This document shows, in pieces, positions 44,205 through 51,044 of a stretch of 64,000 nt of DNA. Within the stretch, counting starts at the first letter, position 1, and every line of letters starts with the position of its first letter. Source of the stretch: JAAYHG01 sp012735455 (GTDB lineage: Bacteria > Bacillota > DTU030 > DUMP01); the NCBI GenBank assembly GCA_050951365.1, contig JBMNIX010000013.1, forward strand, positions 35,551-99,550, in the 5' to 3' direction. Position numbers and translations under genes: made by a program. The notes under the pieces are model-generated. The model was not told the origin of the DNA. It searched no databases and worked only from the letters and a program-made list of their open reading frames with translations.

Positions 44205-44927
44205 CTATAGGATCTTGCTCAAGAACAACTGTGTCCGCTCGTTGCGCGGATTCTGGAAGACCTCGTTGGGTGGACCCTGCTCAATCACCTTACCGTCGTC
44301 CATAAAGATGACCCTGTCGCCCACCTCCCGGGCAAAGCCCATCTCGTGCGTCACCACCACCATGGTCATCCCATCCCGGGCCAGCTGCTTCATTACATCC
44401 AGAACCTCGCCGATCATCTCAGGGTCCAAGGCTGAGGTGGGCTCGTCAAACAGCATCACCTTCGGCCGCATGGCCAAAGCCCGCGCTATAGCAACACGCT
44501 GCTGCTGCCCGCCGGAAAGCTGCCGTGGGTAGGCCATTGCCTTCTCCTCCAGCCCCACCTTGGCCAAAAGTTCGTGGGCAATCTTCTCGGCCTCCGCTTG
44601 GCCGAGCTTCCGCACGGTTTTGGGAGCCAGGGTGATATTGTCCAGTACCGACATGTGGGGGAAAAGGTTAAAGGACTGAAAAACCATTCCCACCTCTTGC
44701 CTCACCCGGTTGATGTTCGTGGTAGAGTGGTTAAGTCTGATCCCGTCCACCATTATCTCGCCATCTGTGGGCTCCTCTAGATGATTTATGCAGCGCAGGA
44801 GGGTGCTCTTGCCGGAGCCGCTAGGGCCGATAATCACAACCACCTCGCCATGGTTTATCGTCTCTGTGATCCCCTTCAAGACATGCAGGTGCCCAAAGTG
44901 CTTGTGAACATTCCTAAGCTCGATCAC
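44205..44927 (-). CDS. glnQ: Polar amino acid ABC transporter ATP-binding protein
   Basis: 240 residues of the GlnQ/ArtP family. Walker A GPSGSGKSTLLRCIN, signature LSGGQQQRVAIARALAM, Walker B VMLFDEPTSALDPEMIGEVL, switch VVTHEMGFARE. It drives import of a polar amino acid with the permease (overlap 14 bases) and the binding protein upstream. The exact amino acid (Gln, Glu, Arg, His or Cys) is not decided by sequence. Confidence 0.95.
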   Translation of the reverse strand: MIELRNVHKHFGHLHVLKGITETINHGEVVVIIGPSGSGKSTLLRCINHLEEPTDGEIMVDGIRLNHSTTNINRVRQEVGMVFQSFNLFPHMSVLDNITLAPKTVRKLGQAEAEKIAHELLAKVGLEEKAMAYPRQLSGGQQQRVAIARALAMRPKVMLFDEPTSALDPEMIGEVLDVMKQLARDGMTMVVVTHEMGFAREVGDRVIFMDDGKVIEQGPPNEVFQNPRNERTQLFLSKIL

Positions 44928-45579
44928 CTTGCGAAAGCCTCCTCTCCATCCGCCGGACCACCATGGTAAGCGGCAGGGTCAAGGCCAGATACATGAGACC
45001 CACTGTGATATAAATAGGAAACGGCTCGGCCTTACGGCCAACCATCATCTGGCCGTAGCGCATCAGCTCCGATACCGCAATAACCGACATCAAGGACGAG
45101 TCCTTAAGCAGGGTGATAAACTCATTACCCAAAGGGGGCATCACGTTGCGAAAGGCCTGAGGCATGATCACATAGCGCATTGCCTGCCCCCAGGTCATCC
45201 CCAGGGAGCGCGCAGCTTCCATTTGCCCCTTGTCTATAGACTGAATCCCTGCCCGGACAATCTCCGAAACATAAGCGCCGCTGTTCAAACTGAACGCCAG
45301 CCAACCCGCCAGCATCCGGGGCAAATTGACACCTATCAACTGCGGCAGCCCGTAGTAAACCAGGAAAAGCTGCACCATCATGGGGGTCCCGCGCGTAACC
45401 TCCACATAAAGCGTTGCTAACCCATATAGAATGGGGTTCTTGGACAAACGGGCAAAGGCAACAAAAGTACCAATGATAAGGCCGGTGAGCACCGAAAGAA
45501 ACGTGATAACAACTGTGACTCTAACCCCTGTCATGAGCAATGGCATGATCTCCGGAATGACTCCCCAGTTTATGTCCAT
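44914..45579 (-). CDS. Polar amino acid ABC transporter permease (HisM/GlnP family)
   Basis: 221 residues, five helices. Family features: EVTRGTPMMVQLFLVYYGLP, the coupling helix AGIQSIDKGQMEAARSLGM and QAFRNVMPPLGNEFITLLKDSSL. Middle gene of the binding protein-permease-ATPase operon. A long intercistronic hairpin separates it from the binding protein gene. Confidence 0.95.
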   Translation of the reverse strand: MDINWGVIPEIMPLLMTGVRVTVVITFLSVLTGLIIGTFVAFARLSKNPILYGLATLYVEVTRGTPMMVQLFLVYYGLPQLIGVNLPRMLAGWLAFSLNSGAYVSEIVRAGIQSIDKGQMEAARSLGMTWGQAMRYVIMPQAFRNVMPPLGNEFITLLKDSSLMSVIAVSELMRYGQMMVGRKAEPFPIYITVGLMYLALTLPLTMVVRRMERRLSQGDRA

Positions 45580-45618
45580 AGCCGCCTCCCCTTGCCAACC
45601 CGGACGAGAACACGAACT

Positions 45619-45650
45619 GGCGGCCAGCGCACACCTGCGCGCCGGCCGCC
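45619..45650 (-). promoter_or_regulatory. Intercistronic hairpin between binding protein and permease genes
   Basis: GGCGGCC...GGCCGCC with inner GCGC pairing and a short loop. It has no T-run. Such hairpins usually protect the upstream message end, giving more binding protein than permease. Confidence 0.6.
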
Positions 45651-45671
45651 ACCGCCCGCTCCGGTGGTTAC

Positions 45672-46520
45672 TTAATCAAACCACTTGTCGTACATAGCCT
45701 GATAGGTTCCATCTTCTTTGAACTTCTTCAGAGCAGCATTGATCTTAGCCAAGAGTTCTGTGTCTTCTTTACGCAGTGCAATTCCTGTATACTCAGCGAC
45801 AAAAGGCTCTTCACTTACCAGCTTTACCTTATCCCCATGATCGGCCACATAGGATACACCCACCGGTTTGTCTACAACCACTGCGTCCAGATTGCCATTC
45901 TGCAGATCCACAAAAGCCTGGGGATAGTTGTCATAGCGCTTAATCTCTTTAATGGCTATCTGTTTGCCCTCGTACTCGTCGGTACCTTCCTGCATCCGTG
46001 TCACGACCTCGTCGGCAGTAGTGCTGATTTGTACACCCAGTGTTTTACCTGGGAAGTCATTCTCGTCTTTAATCCCATCGTAGTCTTTACGTACTACGAT
46101 TACCTGACCCGCCTCGAAGTACGGATCCGAGAAGTTCATCTTTTCCTTGCGCTCCTCGGTGATAGTAACACCGGAAATAACCACATCGTACTTGTTGGTA
46201 AGAAGCCCAGCAAAGATGGTCTCAAAGGCCACGTCAACAAACTCAACCTCCATACCAAGCTCCTCACCTAAAGCATTGGCCAGGTCCACATCGAAGCCCT
46301 CGAACTCACCCTTGTCATTCACGCTCTCGAAAGGAGGAAACGCAGCGTTAAACCCTACCTTGAGCACCGGCTTCTCGGCTGGCTGCTCCGATTGGCCCGC
46401 CGGCTTTTCTTCTCCGCCTCCAGCCGACTGTCCGGCCGGTTTAGAGCCGCAGCCGGTCATCAAGAGGGATACTGCCAACATGAGTGCTAGACCAACTGAA
46501 AACCACTTTTTCAACTTCAT
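45672..46520 (-). CDS. Polar amino acid ABC transporter substrate-binding lipoprotein
   Basis: About 282 residues from the ATG at 46520 (AGGGGG 9 bases upstream; the frame starts at 46592). Lipoprotein signal with LMTGC, then a low-complexity Gly/Glu/Pro linker and an SBP_bac_3 domain: VGFNAAFPPFESVNDKGEFEG, GFDVDLANALGEELG, ISGVTITEERKEKMNFSDPY. Binds the amino acid outside and delivers it to the permease. It has its own promoter upstream. Confidence 0.95.
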   Translation of the reverse strand: MKLKKWFSVGLALMLAVSLLMTGCGSKPAGQSAGGGEEKPAGQSEQPAEKPVLKVGFNAAFPPFESVNDKGEFEGFDVDLANALGEELGMEVEFVDVAFETIFAGLLTNKYDVVISGVTITEERKEKMNFSDPYFEAGQVIVVRKDYDGIKDENDFPGKTLGVQISTTADEVVTRMQEGTDEYEGKQIAIKEIKRYDNYPQAFVDLQNGNLDAVVVDKPVGVSYVADHGDKVKLVSEEPFVAEYTGIALRKEDTELLAKINAALKKFKEDGTYQAMYDKWFD

Positions 46521-46563
46521 CACTCGAACCCCCTGCGTTGTGATTTCCTGCTTGATGTTTATT

Positions 46564-46592
46564 ATTATACATACCGAGGCATAATATTGCAA
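46564..46592 (-). promoter_or_regulatory. Sigma-A promoter of the amino-acid ABC operon
   Basis: On the minus strand TTGCAA (46587-46592), 17-base spacer, TATAAT (46564-46569), 44 bases before the start codon. Confidence 0.8.
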
Positions 46593-46704
46593 TACCCTTT
46601 TTGCTTTTTTTCCTGGGGATTTATTTCGGATCTATATTCGCCTTGATGTATATCTAATCAACCATTTTTATACCATGTTTTGTCAACTTGCATTAGCCGT
46701 GGGC

Positions 46705-46765
46705 TGTGGATATTGTGGATAAACCTGTTGAAAACATGAAGCCAAAGGGATTGCCTTGTGGACAA
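46705..46765 (+). promoter_or_regulatory. Cluster of DnaA-box-like 9-mers
   Basis: TGTGGATAT (46705), TGTGGATAA (46714, complement of the consensus TTATCCACA), TGTTGAAAA (46726) and TGTGGACAA (46757), all in the same orientation, within 61 bases. An AT-rich stretch lies at 46600-46690. No replication gene is nearby. Confidence 0.55.
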
Positions 46766-46813
46766 GCCTGGGGAAAAAACTCCTTCTCTGTCGAACAGGG
46801 GCGGACCTTAGCT

Positions 46814-46844
46814 AAAAATAGAAGCCCGGAGCTTCCTCCGGGCT
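46814..46844 (-). terminator. Rho-independent terminator after the zinc-ribbon gene
   Basis: On the minus strand AGCCCGGAG-GAAG-CTCCGGGCT (46823-46844), then TCTATTTTTAGC. Confidence 0.85.
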
Positions 46845-46896
46845 AGTTTCCCTAGACTCTCCGCCGTGGCAGATTTCACTAAGGCGCTTTCCTCTT

Positions 46897-47208
46897 TTAG
46901 TACCCCGCGTCAACTGCCTGGATGCTCTGGTAGCAATCGCGGCAGTACACTGGACGATCGTTGCGCGGCTTAAAGGGCACCTGCGTGGGCTGGCCACAAT
47001 TCGCACAGACTGCATCGTGCATTTCCCGGGGAGCTCTGGCACCACCTGTTCTCCCTGCTGCAGCCTGTTTGCGTGCCTGTCGGCAATCGCGGCAGCGCGA
47101 GGGCTCATTGGTGAAACCCTTCTCCGCATAAAACTCCTGTTCTCCGCTCGTGAAAACGAACTCCCTGCCGCAATCCCTACAGGTTAGCACTTTGTCCTCA
47201 AAGGCCAT
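46897..47208 (-). CDS. Zinc-ribbon protein with paired CxxC motifs
   Basis: About 103 residues from the ATG at 47208 (GAGGGG 10 bases upstream; the frame begins at 47274). Two zinc-binding units: CRDCGREF with CRDCRQARK, and CANCGQPT with CRDCYQSI. This is the zinc-ribbon/CxxC family often annotated as probable zinc-binding domain protein (zf-trcl type). The role is unknown; small soluble nucleic-acid or protein binding is possible. Single-gene unit. Confidence 0.75.
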   Translation of the reverse strand: MAFEDKVLTCRDCGREFVFTSGEQEFYAEKGFTNEPSRCRDCRQARKQAAAGRTGGARAPREMHDAVCANCGQPTQVPFKPRNDRPVYCRDCYQSIQAVDAGY

Positions 47209-47274
47209 TCGAAAAGATCCCCTCACTTTGGATTGATTACCATAGCTTAGCTGACCTGGTCTTTGCCCCCACAC

Positions 47275-47584
47275 TCGCCTGCTGGAGGTCTCGCTCCGGG
47301 CTCCTACCCTTCACTACTCCCTCTCTCCTGATTACCGAAAAAACTGTCTCCTACCGATCATCCGTCGGACTGGAGGTTGCGCTCCTTCAGTACACCAGGG
47401 CAGGACTTACCCCTAAGCCGCACCATGCTCAACAGCTCCTTGGCTGTCTTACGTGGATCGTTTCGCCCGCGGCTGGCATCGATTTGCAACCACAGACCTA
47501 AGCCATTGGTAGACCCATTATAGAGCAGCTGGAAAGAAAAAGCAAGCAGTTTTGGGAAGATTTTGAGGCGGCTCCTCTAAGGAA
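47275..47584. other. Gap of 310 bases without a supported gene; weak minus-strand open frame
   Basis: The minus frame 47358-47576 is open for 72 codons and reads protein-like (LYNGSTNGLGLWLQIDASRG, NDPRKTAKELLSMVRL), but has no good start codon or ribosome site. It directly follows fliS. It may be a decayed gene. Nothing else supported here. Confidence 0.35.
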
Positions 47585-48001
47585 CTAGAGACCGCCCACG
47601 TTAAGTCCGTTTACCACCCTGGCACGGTTGCCGTAACTATGTACTGCCTCGGCCCAAGCTTCTCTTAGTCCACTTAAGAGTCCCAGCACCTCTTCCGCTG
47701 CCTGGGGGTCTTTCTTTATGTTGGCCTCGATCAGCCTGCGCTGCATGTACTCGTACAAACTGTAGAGGTTCTGCGCAATCTGCCCGGCATCAGGGTTTAG
47801 CGTGCTCATAAGCTCTGCCAGCACATCCTGCGCCCTTTGCAACAACCTGTTACTCTCCTCTATCTGCCCCGCCGTGAGCGCAGCACCCGCCTCCCTCGTA
47901 AACCGAATCGCCCCGTCGTATAGCATAAGAAGCAGCTGCCCTGGCGTGGCCGTCGCCACCTGCATCTCCCGGTACTTGTTATATGGATTAGTTCCGATCA
48001 T
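47585..48001 (-). CDS. fliS: Flagellar export chaperone FliS
   Basis: About 138 residues from the ATG at 48001, with AAGGAG 8 bases upstream (a GTG three codons earlier is possible). Cytoplasmic four-helix chaperone that holds flagellin unfolded before export. NPYNKYREMQVATATPGQLLLMLYDGAIRF is the family N-terminus (the run shown in part: QVATATPGQLLLMLYDGA). Second gene after flaG, on the transcript from the sigma-28 promoter at 48507. Confidence 0.95.
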   Translation of the reverse strand: MIGTNPYNKYREMQVATATPGQLLLMLYDGAIRFTREAGAALTAGQIEESNRLLQRAQDVLAELMSTLNPDAGQIAQNLYSLYEYMQRRLIEANIKKDPQAAEEVLGLLSGLREAWAEAVHSYGNRARVVNGLNVGGL

Positions 48002-48061
48002 CAAAGTCACTCCTTATTACAGCTAGAAACCTGCACACCCTGCAACTGTCCCTACCCGCAC

Positions 48062-48421
48062 CTACGCCTTCTTGTCTAACAGAACCCCTATCATCTCCCT
48101 AATATGCGCTACAACCTCCAGCACCTCTGTGGGCGGAATTTCCTTCACCACCTCTTGGGTCTGGTTGTCAACCACCTGGACCTGCATCCGCCCGCTGTCC
48201 TCATGGAAAACAAAGCTCAAACGACTATTCAGCGCTTTCACCGTCTTATCTAGTGCCTCTGTGGCCTGGCGGACATCCTCCAAAGCAAAGCCCTTGCCCT
48301 CTGCTCCCATTTTAGGCTCTGCAGCCCCTTGTTTTCCCGGTCTTCCCATCGTCCCGGCTGCAGACATACCACCTTGGTTTCCGTCTACCATCACCCGCCT
48401 GTCCACCGCCTCAACCCGCAC
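48062..48421 (-). CDS. flaG: FlaG family flagellar protein
   Basis: 119 residues. Disordered N-terminal half and a C-terminal FlaG domain (about 50-119): VKALNSRLSFVFHEDSGRMQ, VVDNQTQEVVKEIPPTEVL. FlaG influences filament length in several bacteria. GTG start at 48421 with GGAGG 9 bases upstream. First gene of flaG-fliS, divergent from flagellin. Confidence 0.9.
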   Translation of the reverse strand: MRVEAVDRRVMVDGNQGGMSAAGTMGRPGKQGAAEPKMGAEGKGFALEDVRQATEALDKTVKALNSRLSFVFHEDSGRMQVQVVDNQTQEVVKEIPPTEVLEVVAHIREMIGVLLDKKA

Positions 48422-48506
48422 TTAATTCAGCCTCCTTTATTCGCCTACACGTTCTTATACTCCCCAAATAGCCTTTCCAACGGTCAAATGTGTTAGCCTG
48501 TTCAAT

Positions 48507-48534
48507 TTATCGGAAAGAAGGCCCTTCCTCTTTA
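48507..48534 (-). promoter_or_regulatory. Sigma-28 (SigD/FliA) promoter for flaG-fliS
   Basis: On the minus strand TAAA (48531-48534), 16-base spacer, TCCGATAA (48507-48514); consensus TAAA-N15-GCCGATAA. Confidence 0.75.
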
Positions 48535-48565
48535 GCCTCCTCACCAAACTCGCCTTTTCTCCCAC

Positions 48566-48592
48566 TAAACTTTCACCCTAGCCTGCCGATAT
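48566..48592 (+). promoter_or_regulatory. Sigma-28 (SigD/FliA) promoter for flagellin
   Basis: TAAA (48566-48569), 15-base spacer, GCCGATAT (48585-48592), only the last base off consensus. Leaves a leader of about 170 bases. Confidence 0.9.
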
Positions 48593-48670
48593 AACAAGTG
48601 AAAACCATTCGACCGCGGTCCCTAGGTTTCTACACCATAGTGGAAGGAGGGATGCCTAGCGCCAGACATC

Positions 48671-48760
48671 TTCGGTTTTCGTGTCGGGCAAGGAAGCCCA
48701 GGCCGGTCCTGCCGGCCGCAAGACCAGCAAGGAAGCTACCGAAAACCATTTGTAAGGAGG
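48671..48760 (+). promoter_or_regulatory. Structured flagellin leader with two CsrA-like hairpin sites
   Basis: GGTTTTCG and CGAAAACC (48673-48680 and 48739-48746 region) close a domain containing GGGC-AAGGAA-GCCC (48686-48699), GGCCGG-TCCTG-CCGGCC (48701-48717) and AGC-AAGGAA-GCT (48726-48737). GGA in a hexaloop is the CsrA recognition pattern. The ribosome site AAGGAGG (48754-48760) follows. Confidence 0.6.
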
Positions 48761-48770
48761 AAACCAGTAC

Positions 48771-50837
48771 ATGATTATTAACCACAACATCGCTGCCCTT
48801 AACACTTATCGCCAGCTTAGCAGCGTCAACACAGCCAGCAGCCGTTCCCTGGAGAAACTCTCCTCCGGCCTCAGGATCAACCGCGCCGGTGACGACGCCG
48901 CGGGCCTCGCCATCAGTGAGAAGATGCGCGGCCAGATCCGCGGCTTGGAGCAGGCAACTAGAAATGCGCAGGACGGCATTTCGCTGATCCAGACTGCAGA
49001 AGGTGCGCTGAACGAGGTACACTCCATCCTGCAGCGCATGAGGGAACTCACCGTCCAGGCGGCCAACGACACCAACACCGAAGTGGACCGCGCTGAAATC
49101 CAGAAGGAGATCAACCAGCTCACCTCGGAAATCAACCGCATCGGCAACACCACCGAGTTCAACACCAAGAAGCTGCTGGACGGTGGCGGTGCCAAAGCCA
49201 CAGAGCTTTCAGTGATTACTACCACCGAAGGCGGCAAGGCCGGCAACATCTCCGCTGTGGATACACTGACCGCCAGTAAGACTGGGAAGGCGGAAACGAG
49301 GATTTCTTATACTGATGATACTGGTTCTGATGCCCGGGTCCTAATCATCCGGGCGAAGGATGTGGGGACGGATCTGAACGGGTGGACGATAAAATTTGCT
49401 GATCTCGATGGTGCATCTGAGGTAGTTAAAACTAACACAAATGAAATTACTATTGATACTAGTGTATTTGGCCTTGCTACAACAACCGCCCAAGACCTTG
49501 AGAATGCCATCAATAACTCCGGCCTGGTTACCAACCAAGTCGAAGTAACCCTGCTTGATCCCACGACTGGCGATAAGGTTACTACTCTCGATGCGGCAAC
49601 TGCACTTGCTGATAAGACCATGGCCGCCATGACGGGCGGCGAGGCTTCTGCCACCCGCGGCGTTTACGCTTTCGACGTGACCCAAGCGTTTGTGACACAG
49701 GACGATACCTTTACGATCCGCATTGCCAGGGATGGCGTCAACGGCGGCTGGCAGGATATTACTCTGGAAGCTCGGTATATTGGAGGCGTATCTGGAACAC
49801 ATGATATAGACTTTACCATTGGGACAGCAGCCGACAAATACGATGCCGAGCAACAGGCCAACGCTATCAAAACGGCTCTGGCAGCTAACACAACTGTTAG
49901 TGCCCTTTATGATGTTTCCGTTAACGGTACCAAAGTGGTTCTGACCGAAAAAGCGGACAAAGTTAGCGGTGTAGCCATTGAGAAACAGTCTGTTTCCAGC
50001 ACTGCCGTGCAGGGCGTCATGACCTATACCCACTCAGACCAGCGCATTGTCCAGACCGGCGGCAAGTTCACCATTGATGGCGTGGATATCCGGGTGGTTG
50101 ACGGCAGCGGTGCCGACGATGCAGCCGATATTGCTGCAGGCCGGGCTATTCTGTATGAAGCTACTGATGACGCGGCAGCACAGGCTGGCAAGCTGGCAAC
50201 AGCCATCACCAACAACGGTCTGTTGAATGCCAGGTACACTGCTGGTGCTGTAGGTGCAGTTATCACATTGACCCAGCGGGCAGACTTTGAATCAGACACC
50301 CCGGCCAGCATGGTTATGTGGGACAAAGCCGGCAACGGCTTTGAGGCCGCCTTCCAGATCGGCGCCAACAGTGCCCAGAGCCTGACCGTGCAGGTCAATG
50401 ACATGCGCTCGCTGGCCCTCAAGGTCTCCGGTACCACTGCTGCAGGCAGCGTTGTGGCGGGCAACGGCCAGATTGCTAGCCTTACCTCCACCAGGGCTGT
50501 TACCGACGGCACCACCAACAACGCCGTCGAGTACGCGCTAGACGTTTCCAGTTACGAGAAAGCCACTGCAGCCATCAGCGTAATCAATGATGCCATTGAA
50601 AAAGTTTCTGCCGAGCGCTCCAAGCTCGGAGCCTATCAGAACCGCCTGGAGCACACCATAAACAACCTCGGGACCTCAGCTGAGAACCTTACCGCTGCCG
50701 AGTCCCGCATCCGCGACGTTGACATGGCCAAGGAAATGATGGCCTTCACAAGGAACACCATCATAGCTCAAGCGGCAACAGCAATGCTGGCTCAGGCAAA
50801 CCAGCAGCCTCAGCAGGTGCTGCAGCTACTCCGGTAA
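48771..50837 (+). CDS. hag: Flagellin with large central insert
   Basis: Filament subunit, 688 residues, far longer than the 270-400 of simple Firmicute flagellins. Conserved N-terminal D0/D1 (MIINHNIAALNTYRQLSSVN, SSGLRINRAGDDAAGLAISE) to about residue 140 and C-terminal D1/D0 (about 590-688, AAESRIRDVDMAKEMMAFTR, QANQQPQQVLQLLR). The middle 450 residues are Thr/Ala/Asp-rich strands forming surface domains D2/D3 and a probable glycosylation field. Secreted by the flagellar export system with FliS. Strong AAGGAGG ribosome site and sigma-28 promoter upstream. Confidence 0.97.
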   Translation: MIINHNIAALNTYRQLSSVNTASSRSLEKLSSGLRINRAGDDAAGLAISEKMRGQIRGLEQATRNAQDGISLIQTAEGALNEVHSILQRMRELTVQAANDTNTEVDRAEIQKEINQLTSEINRIGNTTEFNTKKLLDGGGAKATELSVITTTEGGKAGNISAVDTLTASKTGKAETRISYTDDTGSDARVLIIRAKDVGTDLNGWTIKFADLDGASEVVKTNTNEITIDTSVFGLATTTAQDLENAINNSGLVTNQVEVTLLDPTTGDKVTTLDAATALADKTMAAMTGGEASATRGVYAFDVTQAFVTQDDTFTIRIARDGVNGGWQDITLEARYIGGVSGTHDIDFTIGTAADKYDAEQQANAIKTALAANTTVSALYDVSVNGTKVVLTEKADKVSGVAIEKQSVSSTAVQGVMTYTHSDQRIVQTGGKFTIDGVDIRVVDGSGADDAADIAAGRAILYEATDDAAAQAGKLATAITNNGLLNARYTAGAVGAVITLTQRADFESDTPASMVMWDKAGNGFEAAFQIGANSAQSLTVQVNDMRSLALKVSGTTAAGSVVAGNGQIASLTSTRAVTDGTTNNAVEYALDVSSYEKATAAISVINDAIEKVSAERSKLGAYQNRLEHTINNLGTSAENLTAAESRIRDVDMAKEMMAFTRNTIIAQAATAMLAQANQQPQQVLQLLR

Positions 50838-50943
50838 CAAGAGGTCACAGAATTGATGATCGGTGCCCAGCGTCGCATACGGTTATTGCTAGTGTCATCG
50901 CAGGGGATTTCCGCGATGGAGACAGCATCCGGCCAGGCACACG

Positions 50944-50979
50944 CGAAAGAACCGAGAGGGCGTCCTCTCGGTTCTTTCG
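50944..50979 (+). terminator. Strong terminator after flagellin
   Basis: CGAAAGAACCGAGAGG-GCGT-CCTCTCGGTTCTTTCG, a 16-base-pair perfect stem with T-rich 3' arm. It also lies before the end of the convergent glycosyltransferase gene and may act in both directions. Confidence 0.85.
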
Positions 50980-51044
50980 TAATGTCCTCTGAGCATCCAA
51001 AACCTTCCGTTCCCTCATTCTTCGCCCCAAATTGCCTGCGTTCG

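Noticed and set aside
48671..48760. Cyclic-di-GMP (GEMM) riboswitch in the flagellin leader
   Set aside because: The leader has a closed multi-stem shape, but the conserved GEMM core sequences are missing; CsrA-like hairpins explain it better.
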